A stretch of DNA of 13,177 nucleotides from Mageeibacillus sp. UBA1046 (GTDB lineage Bacteria; Bacillota; Clostridia; Saccharofermentanales; DTU023). Shown piece after piece: positions 1 to 6,945 of this stretch; positions within the stretch are counted from its first letter, which is position 1; each line of letters starts with the position of its first letter. The notes beneath the pieces are model-generated. The model did not search any database. It was not told the origin of the DNA and worked only from the letters and a program-made list of their open reading frames with translations. A program made the position numbers and the translations under genes. The stretch lies in contig DCDV01000018.1 in NCBI GenBank assembly GCA_002316595.1, positions 6,217-19,393 on the forward strand, given 5' to 3'.

Positions 1-405
1 GGCCTTAAAGTCAGCCGCATTGTTATCTATGTCAAGTCCTCCATAGCAGAACTGCGCAGCAGCCTGAATCCGAATCGGCGCATGGCTGTAACCTTTGAAG
101 GCAAGACGATGAGCCCGCAGCTCAAGAATCAGGTTGGCAATTATCTGAGTATCTATATTCTGGTTTTTGTTGTTTTACTGCTGCTTGTTTCCCTGAACGC
201 GCCAAACTTTCTTACTGCGTTCTCAGCTGTAGCGGCTACCTTCAACAATATTGGCCCCGGGTTCGATCTTGTCGGTCCCACAGGCAACTTCGGCGGCATG
301 TCTGTGCTGTCAAAGGTTACTCTAAGCATAGGCATGATCATGGGGCGCCTGGAGATAATTCCCATTATGGTTCTCTTTTCGCCCAGAACCTGGAAGCGAA
401 CATAG
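1..405 (+). CDS. trkH: Trk-type K+ uptake transporter, TrkH membrane subunit (3' end only)
   Basis: Partial at the 5' side: the frame is open from base 1 and ends at TAG 403-405, giving the last 134 residues. TrkH is the channel-like membrane subunit of Trk/Ktr K+ uptake and normally works with a cytosolic TrkA/KtrA regulator. The fragment opens with the basic loop GLKVSRIVIYVKS, typical of TrkH before its last repeat. A hydrophobic helix follows (about residues 47-65), then the fourth pore loop with the selectivity-filter-like sequence NNIGPGF (about 81-87) and VGPTGNFGG, then a final helix with the family motif GRLEIIPIMVLFSP near the C-terminus. The ending PRTWKRT is normal for TrkH, so the 3' end is intact. 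KtrB is the alternative, but the GPTGNF...GRLEI pattern favours TrkH. Any trkA partner lies outside the window. Confidence 0.9.
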   Translation, partial: GLKVSRIVIYVKSSIAELRSSLNPNRRMAVTFEGKTMSPQLKNQVGNYLSIYILVFVVLLLLVSLNAPNFLTAFSAVAATFNNIGPGFDLVGPTGNFGGMSVLSKVTLSIGMIMGRLEIIPIMVLFSPRTWKRT

Positions 406-492
406 AGCAGGCGGCAATTCTATTGTCAGCTTTCTGCGAGCCCGGCCTTTAGAATATTGACAGTATCTCCTAGCCTGATCAGACAGAAAACC

Positions 493-505
493 GGAGGTAA
501 TTTTG
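493..505 (+). promoter_or_regulatory. RBS and TTG start of the RDD gene
   Basis: GGAGG at 493-497 lies 5 nt before TTG 503-505. No ATG or GTG nearby has a comparable site, and the next in-frame ATG would remove the first transmembrane segment. This decides the TTG start. Confidence 0.7.
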
Positions 506-1609
506 GAAAAGCAAAATATTAATTCCACAGTCAAGCAGGAAAATCTCAACTGGTTTCAGCAACTGCTCCATCGCAATGTCGATTGGAAGAGGACAACGTC
601 GCCTGTTCCGTATCCCGGCCGCCGTTTTCTGGCCAGAGTGCTCGACTGGACTGTCTATTACCTGATCTGGACTTATATCAGCATGGTTCATTTGCGTGGC
701 CAGATAATCCGCAGTCTGCTCCTGCTGTATCTTGATTCCATGGTTGTCATGGCTTTAATGTTGATTCTCGAACCGCTCATGATCTCTTTTATCGGGACAA
801 CACCGGGCAAGGCTGTCATCGGCCTGGTCTTAAGAACCGACAACGGCAAAAAGCTGCCGCTTAAGGATTCATATAAACGCACCTTTCAGGTTTTCGCTGA
901 AGGCATGGGTTTTAATATTATAATTTTGAATTTCATTAATATGGCCAGGTCCAGGCGCAACAGCGCCGAGGGCAAGGCTCTCCTCTGGGAGCAAGAAAAC
1001 AGCTATGCAATAAAGAGCACGGCAGTCTGGCGCTGGGCGGCAGCCATCACGGCATCTTTGTTTCTGCTCTCCAGCGCTCTGCCGCCAATCTATGATCTGG
1101 CTCAGTTTCCGCTGCACCGAGGTGAAAAGATTTCAGTAGAAGAGTATGTGGAAAATGTCAATGAAATGCTCTACAGATCCGGCAGCGATAGCGGTTACCG
1201 GCTGGACACGGATGGCAGCTGGCGAGATGAAGACGGTGATCCGGTAACCAGTGAAGGCTACACTCCGCCGCAACACGAGATGATTGTTCAAAACGGCAAT
1301 GTAGTAGGAGTCAGGCTGAAGATTCGCATTTCGGCGCCGGGACGTATCAACGGCGCGCTGGATCAAAAGGCCTTGGTGTCTGCGGCCTTCGTAGCAGCCA
1401 GACCGGCAGTTGAGATGAGTGACCTGTCTGAATTATCGCTTCTGATCGCAAAAATTCAAGAAGATTATGAAGCGGTAATTGAAGGCGTCAAGATTATGAA
1501 CACAGTATCTTACTCGGGTTATACCGTAGACGGTCAATATCTGTATGGCGAAGAGGATATCGAGGATCGCTATTATGAAAGTAACTTTGAAGTAATTCTG
1601 GCCGAATAG
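503..1609 (+). CDS. RDD-family membrane protein with large C-terminal domain
   Basis: 368 residues, TTG start chosen from the GGAGG site. The N-terminal half is an RDD domain: the R-x3-R-x2-D signature is R41/R45/D48 at the start of the first helix. Further hydrophobic stretches lie at about 72-97, 132-147 and 179-197. The loop GTTPGKAVIGL (about 98-108) followed by a basic stretch is characteristic of the family. After the last helix come about 170 hydrophilic residues, acidic toward the end, with no recognisable domain. They are probably extracytoplasmic if the N-terminus is inside (inference). RDD proteins are poorly understood; some have been linked to ion transport. The upstream neighbour is trkH, 97 bp away on the same strand, and dapB follows after 65 bp. 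No terminator is visible on either side, so co-transcription is possible. Membership of the family is fairly sure; function is unknown. Confidence 0.8.
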   Translation: MEKQNINSTVKQENLNWFQQLLHRNVDWKRTTSPVPYPGRRFLARVLDWTVYYLIWTYISMVHLRGQIIRSLLLLYLDSMVVMALMLILEPLMISFIGTTPGKAVIGLVLRTDNGKKLPLKDSYKRTFQVFAEGMGFNIIILNFINMARSRRNSAEGKALLWEQENSYAIKSTAVWRWAAAITASLFLLSSALPPIYDLAQFPLHRGEKISVEEYVENVNEMLYRSGSDSGYRLDTDGSWRDEDGDPVTSEGYTPPQHEMIVQNGNVVGVRLKIRISAPGRINGALDQKALVSAAFVAARPAVEMSDLSELSLLIAKIQEDYEAVIEGVKIMNTVSYSGYTVDGQYLYGEEDIEDRYYESNFEVILAE

Positions 1610-1674
1610 CGATCTCCTCGGCAAACGCTATAAAGTAAATTACGGAAAATATTTAAGGAAGCAGGTGATATTTT

Positions 1675-2442
1675 ATGAAGATAATTCTAGCCGGTGCCTG
1701 TGGGTCTCTAGGCAGAGCCATAACTAATCTGGCTGAGGAAGATCAGGATTTCCAAATAGTCCTGGGTTTTGACAGAAAGGCTTCAGATCAGGCTGCCGTT
1801 AAAGCTGGCCAAGCCTCTTTCCCTGTTGTCGATGCCTTACCGGAAAACAAGCTGGCTGATGTCCTGATAGACTTTTCTCTGCCCGCGGCTCTGGATGAGA
1901 TTTTAGCCTATGGCAAGAAAACGTTAACTCCTCTGGTGCTTTGTGCTACAGGCTATTCAGAAGCAGAGGAGGAGAAAATCAGGAAAACTGCTAAGAATTT
2001 ACCTATTCTCAAGTCCGACAATCTGTCTGTTGGTATTAATATGATGGAAAAGATGGTTGAGCTTCTTGCCGGGTCATTGGCTGACTTTGACATAGAAATA
2101 GTGGAGAGCCACCACAGGAACAAGGCTGATGCTCCTTCCGGAACAGCCCTGATGCTTTTCCAGGCTGCCAATGAAGGCAGGGGCGGTAAGCTTAAGCCCT
2201 TACCCGGCCGGAGCGGCCACTATGATTCCAGAGATGAAAATGAAGTCGGAATCTCATCTCTTCGAGGAGGAAGCGTATTTTCAGATCATAGTGTTTTCTT
2301 TTTTGGTCAGGATGAGGTTCTGGAAATCAGACACTCTGTAGGATCTAATAAAATCTTTGCCTTGGGTGCAATTAAAGCCGGCAGATTTTTAGCTGACAGA
2401 GATCCGGGTTTCTACACAATGGCAGATGTTCTAAATGCCTGA
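1675..2442 (+). CDS. dapB: 4-hydroxy-tetrahydrodipicolinate reductase
   Basis: 255 residues, normal for DapB. It reduces hydroxy-tetrahydrodipicolinate with NAD(P)H in the cytosol, on the route to diaminopimelate and lysine. Start: ATG 1675 with AGGTGA 6 nt upstream. The N-terminal Rossmann loop is GACGSLG (residues 7-13), with D33-R34 at the end of the second strand where E. coli DapB has its cofactor-choosing Glu-Arg pair. Further family motifs are LIDFSLPAA (64-72), ATG (91-93), NLSVGIN (116-122) and the catalytic block ESHHRNKADAPSGTA (144-158) with H146/H147 and K150. The C-terminal part has the usual GGSVFSDHSVFF, EIRH and GAIKAG motifs. Small departures are SL instead of the common RM in the glycine loop, and SDN where APN is usual. 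No other lysine genes are adjacent. Confidence 0.95.
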   Translation: MKIILAGACGSLGRAITNLAEEDQDFQIVLGFDRKASDQAAVKAGQASFPVVDALPENKLADVLIDFSLPAALDEILAYGKKTLTPLVLCATGYSEAEEEKIRKTAKNLPILKSDNLSVGINMMEKMVELLAGSLADFDIEIVESHHRNKADAPSGTALMLFQAANEGRGGKLKPLPGRSGHYDSRDENEVGISSLRGGSVFSDHSVFFFGQDEVLEIRHSVGSNKIFALGAIKAGRFLADRDPGFYTMADVLNA

Positions 2443-2481
2443 GACTAACACTATGAAAGCCAGCCAGACGATGTAATGCCG

Positions 2482-2588
2482 TATAGTATCCCCAGACAAG
2501 GGTTATGCCTGCTCAAAACCGATGTCACCGTTGTTTGCGGATCCATATGGCAGGTTATAGTATGCGGACAAGGGTTGTGCCTGCCATA
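2482..2588. repeat. Imperfect direct repeat pair plus 9-bp inverted repeat between dapB and the DUF2007 gene
   Basis: Two copies of a ~30-bp unit lie 74 bp apart, start to start: 2482-2512 and 2556-2584. They share TATAGTAT at the left, then GACAAGGGTT, then TGCCTGC at the right; they differ by a 2-base length change and a few substitutions in the middle and one A/G change. The second copy sits in a hairpin-capable arrangement: TATGGCAGG (2546-2554) pairs with CCTGCCATA (2580-2588) around a 25-nt loop. No T-run follows either arm, so this is not a standard terminator although it lies between convergent genes. It could be a degenerate dispersed repeat or a structured 3' region. Confidence 0.6.
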
Positions 2589-2609
2589 AGGCAGTTGTGA
2601 CTTAGAAGA

Positions 2610-2828
2610 CTATTTTTGCTTCAGGATTGCCAGAATCTCTTCAGCGCGGTCTTGGTCCCCGGTATTTACATATATAAAATATTGCTCCAAAATATCGCCT
2701 GCTCTGATAACGAAGCCTGCTCCGTGCTCGCTGGTTAAAAAGTAGAAAATATCGTTGCTCTCCAGCAATCCTTTGGCAAGATCCGCCTCAAATCTGCTGC
2801 CGCTGAATATTAAAACTTGATCGTCCAT
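2610..2828 (-). CDS. DUF2007-type small protein (putative signal-transducing)
   Basis: 72 residues. The pattern matches the DUF2007 family of short alpha/beta proteins: a first strand ending in FSGSRFEADLAKGLLESNDI, a central part giving two more strands, and VNTGDQDRAEEILAIL, the usual last strand and helix. The family is named a putative prokaryotic signal transducing protein; its real role is unknown. No membrane segment or catalytic motif is visible. The gene begins 17 bp after the proS stop and has only a weak ribosome binding site, so it is probably expressed from the proS message. Start is ATG 2826-2828. Confidence 0.7.
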   Translation of the reverse strand: MDDQVLIFSGSRFEADLAKGLLESNDIFYFLTSEHGAGFVIRAGDILEQYFIYVNTGDQDRAEEILAILKQK

Positions 2829-2845
2829 AAAATTGGTCCCGGTGC

Positions 2846-4537
2846 CTATTTGCGATAGATTTCAGCGACGCGGGCTGCCACCCGGTCAAGCGGCAGGATC
2901 TCAGCTTCATCATTATCCAGAGTTTTCAGCTCGACCTTGCCATCCTTCAGGTCGCGCCCGACTGTGATGCGGATGAAGGCTCCGATCAATTCCATATCGT
3001 TAAACTTGACGCCGGCTCTCTCGTCTCTGTCATCCAGCAAGGCGTCATAACCCTGCTGCTTAAAGAGCTCATAGAGCTTTTCTCCGGCTTCCAGCTGGTC
3101 TGCCTCTTTAGTGTTGACAATAACTATGGCTACTTGTACCGGGGCAATCTCCTTAGGCCATAAAATGGCGTTATCTGTATGATTCTGCTCGACAATCGCT
3201 GCCATGCAGCGGGCGGGGCCGATGCCGTAGCTGCCCATGTAAACAGGCTGACGCTCATTGTTTTCGTCAGTGTAGTACAGGTCCATTGCTTCAGCGTATT
3301 TGGTGCCCAGCTTAAAGGTGTTGCCGACTTCAATGCCGTGAGCGAAATGGACATATCCGCCTTTAATCGAGCGGTCTCCCTGTGCTATCATGCGCAAGTC
3401 GGCCATCTCCTCCATCTTGAAGTCATCCAGGTTCACATTAACGAAATGATAATCGCCTTCGTTTGCTCCCGTGATGAAATTTCTCATCAGACTGATCTCC
3501 TGATCGACATAAACAGGGACATTGATGCCGATGGGACCGGCAAAACCGATGGGGGCACCGGTGGCCTCTCTGACCTCTTCGGCTGTGGCGAGCTGGCTTT
3601 CGAAACCGCCGATCAGCTTGCGCAGCTTGGTTTCATTGACATCGCGGTCGCCGCGCACACAGACAGCGACCAGGTTGCCGTCGACATTGTAGATCATTGT
3701 CTTGACGAACTTTTTTACCGGCATTCCCAAATGGGTGGTTACGTCCTCAATGGTGCGGGCGTTGGGGGTATAAATTCTTTTGTAGGGCAGCATCTCTTCT
3801 GTATCGGGTTCGCCAATGAGAGGGCAGGGAGCGACTTCAATATTGGCGGCGTAATTTTTTTCCTCGTCTATGACCAGGATATCCTCGCCGATCGGAGACA
3901 GTGCCTGGAATTCCTCAGAGAGAAGGCCGCCCATGACTCCTGTGTCGGCAGTCACGATGACATAGTCCAGATGCATGCGGTCAAAGATCTTTATATAGGC
4001 CTGGAACATTTTTTCGTAAGCAACGTCAAGGCCGGCCAAGTCGCGGTCGAAGGTATAGGCGTCTTTCATGGTGAACTCTCTCACCCTGATGAGGCCAAAG
4101 CGAGGACGAGGTTCGTCACGGTATTTGCTCTGGAACTGATAGAGACTAAAGGGGAGATCCTTGTAGGATTTGATCTTCATTTTGGCGGCAGCGGCGAACA
4201 GCTCTTCATGCGTTGGCCCCAGTACATAAGGTCTGTCGAAGCGGTCACGCAGAGTGAACATGCTCTTGCCGAATGTCTCACGCCGTCCGGATTCAATATA
4301 TACATCTTCCGGGATCAGGGCCGGCATAACGACTTCTAAAGAATCAATGGCATTCATTTCCTCGCGCACAATGCGTTCGCAATTACGGACGGCCTTGAGT
4401 CCTAAGGGCAGCATCATGTAATGACCCGCAGAGGATTTTTTAATCATGCCGGCCCGCACCAGCAGGTTTGAGCTTTCAGATTCTTCGTCGCTTTTGTCTT
4501 CCCTCAGTGTAAAAAAATAATCTCTTGATAAACGCAT
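2846..4537 (-). CDS. proS: Prolyl-tRNA synthetase, bacterial type with editing insertion
   Basis: 563 residues, close to the usual 565-580 for bacterial-type ProRS. It charges tRNA-Pro with proline in the cytosol. The start is set at 4537, not at an upstream ATG 17 codons earlier: GGAGG at 4545-4549 lies 7 nt before it, and the resulting N-terminus MRLSRDYFFTLRED matches the family. Class II core: motif 1 in residues 36-72 (SAGHYMMLPLG...VMPALIP), the GPTHEE loop at 107-112, motif 2 KYRDEPRPRFGLIRVREF (138-155), and motif 3 MGSYGIGPARCMAAIVEQ (434-451). Between motifs 2 and 3 is the long YbaK-like insertion (about 220-395) that in this family hydrolyses mischarged Ala-tRNA-Pro. The C-terminal ~100 residues form the anticodon-binding domain. 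The gene is downstream of purC on the same strand, separated by 65 bp. Confidence 0.96.
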   Translation of the reverse strand: MRLSRDYFFTLREDKSDEESESSNLLVRAGMIKKSSAGHYMMLPLGLKAVRNCERIVREEMNAIDSLEVVMPALIPEDVYIESGRRETFGKSMFTLRDRFDRPYVLGPTHEELFAAAAKMKIKSYKDLPFSLYQFQSKYRDEPRPRFGLIRVREFTMKDAYTFDRDLAGLDVAYEKMFQAYIKIFDRMHLDYVIVTADTGVMGGLLSEEFQALSPIGEDILVIDEEKNYAANIEVAPCPLIGEPDTEEMLPYKRIYTPNARTIEDVTTHLGMPVKKFVKTMIYNVDGNLVAVCVRGDRDVNETKLRKLIGGFESQLATAEEVREATGAPIGFAGPIGINVPVYVDQEISLMRNFITGANEGDYHFVNVNLDDFKMEEMADLRMIAQGDRSIKGGYVHFAHGIEVGNTFKLGTKYAEAMDLYYTDENNERQPVYMGSYGIGPARCMAAIVEQNHTDNAILWPKEIAPVQVAIVIVNTKEADQLEAGEKLYELFKQQGYDALLDDRDERAGVKFNDMELIGAFIRITVGRDLKDGKVELKTLDNDEAEILPLDRVAARVAEIYRK

Positions 4538-4549
4538 CTCAGGTCCTCC
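4537..4549 (-). promoter_or_regulatory. Strong RBS deciding the proS start
   Basis: Read on the - strand, GGGGAGG ends 7 nt before the ATG at 4537. This site and the conserved N-terminus favour this start over the upstream in-frame ATG at 4588, which lies beyond the inverted repeat in the purC-proS gap and lacks such a site. Confidence 0.75.
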
Positions 4550-4560
4550 CCTTATAGATA

Positions 4561-4588
4561 AAAGGCGATGAAATACCGCCTTTGTCAA
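4561..4588 (-). promoter_or_regulatory. Hairpin and -35-like TTGACA between purC and proS
   Basis: A 7-bp inverted repeat (AAAGGCG at 4561-4567, CGCCTTT at 4577-4583, 9-nt loop) lies in the 65-bp purC-proS gap. On the - strand it ends in CCTTTTATC, so it could act as a weak terminator of purC. The same stretch starts with a perfect TTGACA (complement of 4583-4588), but the best -10 match, TTTTAT, is only 4/6 at a 19-bp distance. I cannot decide between a terminator, a proS promoter overlapping the hairpin, or both. Confidence 0.4.
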
Positions 4589-4602
4589 TTGTTATCTGAT
4601 AA

Positions 4603-5298
4603 TTATAAAGCAGTATAATCTTCCAGCAGGAGCTGGGACAATTCCTCAGGCTTGACGGATGCACCGTCTTTATATACGCGCATGTTCCCGGAAGATATCT
4701 CATCTATCAGCAGCAGTTCATTCTGCGGCGATAAGCCGAACTCAAACTTGATATCGTATAGCTCCATACCCTTGCCGGCAATTTTGTCAGAGACTGCTTT
4801 GGTGATCTTACGGGTCAGCTCAACCAGTTCATTGAAGCGGGCGTGGTCCATGATGCCCAGAGCTTCCAGCCCCTCTGCCGTAATCAGGGGATCATCTCTG
4901 TCGTCATCCTTTAAAGTCACTTCGACATAGGCGTCGAGCGGATCACCTTCTTGCACATATTTGCCGTAGCGGCGATAAAAACTGCCCACAGCGCGATATC
5001 TGCAGATGACCTCAACGCCTTGACCAAAGGCAGTGGTCGGCACTACTGTCATCTGGCCCTTTTCCGGCTCAGAGGATATGTAGTGAGTAGCGATGCCTTG
5101 ATCAGCCAGGAGTTCAAAAAACATGGTGCTTACTGCCAGATTGAGCTGGCCGATGCCGGCGATCGTCAAGCCGACAGTATTAGCTCCGGGATCAAATACA
5201 CCCTCGCTGCCTGTGACCGTATCTTTAAACTGGAGTAAATAATTGCCGTTTTCCAGATCGTAAACGTCCTTGGTCTTGCCTGTGTAAACTTTTTTCAT
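4603..5298 (-). CDS. purC: Phosphoribosylaminoimidazole-succinocarboxamide synthase
   Basis: 231 residues, normal for bacterial PurC. It joins CAIR and aspartate with ATP to give SAICAR in de novo purine synthesis. The start is ATG 5298, with GGAGG at 5306-5310 seven nt upstream; an in-frame ATG 18 bp further upstream is less likely because it overlaps the Shine-Dalgarno sequence. The N-terminal KKVYTGKTKDVYDLENG is the ATP-binding SAICAR-synthetase opening; VICRYRAVGSFYRRYG is the middle motif; MELYDIKFEFG (178-188) and LLIDEISSGNMR (196-207) are the metal and substrate motifs. SSGNMR stands where many PurC have SPDTCR; I recall this form from Clostridia. No other purine gene is next to it; it precedes proS. 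Confidence 0.92.
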   Translation of the reverse strand: MKKVYTGKTKDVYDLENGNYLLQFKDTVTGSEGVFDPGANTVGLTIAGIGQLNLAVSTMFFELLADQGIATHYISSEPEKGQMTVVPTTAFGQGVEVICRYRAVGSFYRRYGKYVQEGDPLDAYVEVTLKDDDRDDPLITAEGLEALGIMDHARFNELVELTRKITKAVSDKIAGKGMELYDIKFEFGLSPQNELLLIDEISSGNMRVYKDGASVKPEELSQLLLEDYTAL

Positions 5299-5310
5299 TG
5301 GACCACCTCC
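5298..5310 (-). promoter_or_regulatory. Strong RBS deciding the purC start
   Basis: On the - strand GGAGG (complement of 5306-5310) lies 7 nt before ATG 5298, and the encoded MKKVYTGKTKDVY matches the PurC N-terminus. Confidence 0.75.
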
Positions 5311-5426
5311 AACCAATCAATTAATTGACTTAATAAGTCTTTGCTATTCTGTCTGTGAGCTGCCGGCCGTAATTAGAAAGCTTCCTCGATTTTGTGCACG
5401 CAGCCTCCGGAAAGATAACTCCCTTA

Positions 5427-5455
5427 AGAATACCTATTTGCCCCGCAGCGGTCAA
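5427..5455 (-). promoter_or_regulatory. Putative sigma-A promoter of purC
   Basis: On the - strand, TTGACC (complement of 5450-5455, 5/6 match) is followed after exactly 17 bp by TATTCT (complement of 5427-5432, 4/6 match). It points toward purC and would give a leader of roughly 115-125 nt. Confidence 0.45.
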
Positions 5456-5604
5456 AGAATAATATTTGAGGTAACGAAGAAACCATTAACAGGTCTTATT
5501 ACTGTTTATGTGAAGACGCTTATTAGTTGATTTTGAGTTCAAGGCCCAGTAACTTTGTGCAGTCATCTAGGATCCGGCAAAGCAAAGAAGCATGATAGAC
5601 CCTG

Positions 5605-5650
5605 TTGTGCTGAAACAAGAAAGACCCCCGTTCTTCAGAACGGGGCCTTT
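5605..5650 (-). terminator. Intrinsic terminator of the alcohol dehydrogenase gene
   Basis: A perfect 9-bp stem (CCCCGTTCT 5626-5634, AGAACGGGG 5637-5645) with a 2-base centre, flanked by AAAG/CTTT that can extend it. On the - strand it is followed by TCTTTCTTGTTT, a broken U-tract. It lies about 80 bp after the adh stop codon. Confidence 0.8.
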
Positions 5651-5726
5651 GCAATTAATATTGAGTTTACTTTAAGAAATTAAGGTTTCAACCTAATTAG
5701 AAATCAAGTTTAATTGCTAATTTTTC

Positions 5727-6683
5727 TTATTTGTCAAATACTGCTACTAAGCGGCCTTTGACTTCATGTCTCTTAAGTCTTTCCAGACCTTCGTCGATTT
5801 TCTCAAAGGGGATTGTCTCCAATAGTGGCTTCATTTTTCCGGTAGCGAAGCAGTCGTACACGCCCTTGAGATCTTCCACGGTACCGCCGTTGCTGCCCAG
5901 GAGGCGCTGTTCCTTGGTAATCAGGTCATAAGTATTAACCTTAGTCTCCAGAATACCCATGCCGACTACTACTACTGTGCCGCGAGGTGCAACAGCTGCG
6001 AGTGCGCCGGTAGTAGTTTCACCATAACCGGCAAAGTCGACTATAACGTCACAGCCAATGTGAGCCATATCTCTGACGTCCGCAAAGACTTCTTTACAAC
6101 CGATTTCTTTAGCCAGTTCACGAGCTTCCGCTGAGTTATCAACACCGTATACTTCACAGCCCTTGATATTTGCCATCATAACTGCGAATTGACCGAGACC
6201 GCCAACGCCAACGATACCGAGCTTGGTACCTTCTTTGGCTTCACCGATCGTAAACAGAGCGCGATAAGAAGTAAGTCCGGCATCAGTTGCAGCGGCGCCT
6301 TCTACATAGGAAACTCCCTCAGGGATGATGACGCACTGGTGAGCGGGAACAAGTGCCTTTTCAGCATAGCCGCCGTCATAGTGGTAACCTGATGCTTGAC
6401 CTGTAGAGCGATCCAAAGGATTGACACCGACACGGTCGCCAACCTTTAAATTAGTAACGCCTTCACCGACTTCGATAACTTCTCCGGCAAATTCATGACC
6501 GAAAAAGACCGGACCGTTCGGGAACAGGGGCATCCAGCCCGGATCATTCATTGCAGCAACGTCTGAGTGACACAGACCTGATGCCTTAATGTCAATTACT
6601 ACATGACCGGGAGTAGCCTTAGGATCTTCCTTCTCAATCAATACGATTGGTTCAAAAGTTTTGGTAAATTGCCAACCTCTCAT
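5727..6683 (-). CDS. Zinc-type medium-chain alcohol dehydrogenase
   Basis: 318 residues, shorter than the usual ~340. It is a medium-chain dehydrogenase/reductase with an N-terminal GroES-like catalytic domain and a Rossmann domain. Catalytic zinc positions are C38 in GLCHSDV, H63-E64 in GHEFAGEV, and D134 in TDAGLTS, where most alcohol dehydrogenases have Cys. The four-Cys structural zinc loop is absent: the region around 88-105 (VNPLD...YDGGYAEK) has no Cys. The nucleotide loop is GVGGLG (159-164), with D182 at the end of the next strand, which favours NAD over NADP. Substrate cannot be told; a primary or allylic alcohol/aldehyde is plausible. ATG 6683 has GGAGG (complement of 6693-6697) 9 nt upstream. 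It is a single-gene unit: it has its own terminator, and the serpin terminator precedes it. Confidence 0.88.
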   Translation of the reverse strand: MRGWQFTKTFEPIVLIEKEDPKATPGHVVIDIKASGLCHSDVAAMNDPGWMPLFPNGPVFFGHEFAGEVIEVGEGVTNLKVGDRVGVNPLDRSTGQASGYHYDGGYAEKALVPAHQCVIIPEGVSYVEGAAATDAGLTSYRALFTIGEAKEGTKLGIVGVGGLGQFAVMMANIKGCEVYGVDNSAEARELAKEIGCKEVFADVRDMAHIGCDVIVDFAGYGETTTGALAAVAPRGTVVVVGMGILETKVNTYDLITKEQRLLGSNGGTVEDLKGVYDCFATGKMKPLLETIPFEKIDEGLERLKRHEVKGRLVAVFDK

Positions 6684-6783
6684 TTATATAGACCTCCGAT
6701 ATTATTTTTTCGCAAAGGCCATGAGTTGCCCTTGCAATATTTATCTATAATCTGAACTTAAAATCTTATGGGTATTTAACCAC

Positions 6784-6834
6784 TGTCAAATTACACACCA
6801 AACATATTATAGGATAAGAAGACTTCTTTTCATA
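6784..6834 (-). promoter_or_regulatory. Putative adh promoter region with inverted repeat
   Basis: On the - strand there is a perfect TATAAT (complement of 6806-6811). An inverted repeat AAGAAG-n-CTTCTT (6816-6828) fills the space upstream where a -35 spacer would be; the hexamer at the -35 distance, TATGAA (complement of 6829-6834), is weak. A perfect TTGACA (complement of 6784-6789) lies further downstream, with TAAGAT 15 bp beyond it. A perfect -10 with a poor -35 and an operator-like repeat suggests an activator- or repressor-controlled promoter (inference). Confidence 0.4.
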
Positions 6835-6945
6835 AATAATTTAATCATACTAATTAACTAGAAATTAGATAAAATTTCAGTTTTTATCTGTGCATTAGTG
6901 GATGCAGGTGGGAATTAACCGCTTTTTAGAACAAACTCTTAGAAC

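Larger units (their letters stand above)
5299..5726. other. 428-bp intergenic region between adh and purC
   Basis: No convincing gene. From right to left, reading the - strand, it holds the adh terminator (5605-5645), a stretch of about 150 bp with nothing recognisable, a likely purC promoter (5427-5455), and a leader of about 120 nt before purC. The leader contains two palindromes close to the start codon: the perfect 12-mer TCAATTAATTGA (5317-5328) and GACTTA-a-TAAGTC (5327-5339). These overlap by two bases and could be an operator. I looked for the guanine/adenine riboswitch and ZTP riboswitch core sequences in the leader and did not find them. Confidence 0.55.

Noticed and set aside
457..485. 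A promoter for the RDD gene at TTGACA 457-462.
   Set aside because: The -35 is perfect but no acceptable -10 hexamer is found at 16-18 bp spacing.
1675..1710. A defective nucleotide loop in DapB (SL for RM in the glycine motif).
   Set aside because: The glycines, the D33-R34 pair and all catalytic residues are present, so this looks like normal variation and not loss of function.
2482..2588. A CRISPR-like array or a standard terminator.
   Set aside because: Only two imperfect units are present with no regular spacer series, and the hairpin has no T-run on either strand.
3179..4339. A 386-codon open frame on the + strand inside proS.
   Set aside because: It is fully antisense to an intact proS, has no recognised family motif or ribosome binding site, and its composition is what the opposite strand of proS would give.
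5299..5420. A possible purine or ZTP riboswitch in the purC leader.
   Set aside because: The conserved core sequences of these classes are not visible; only simple palindromes are present.
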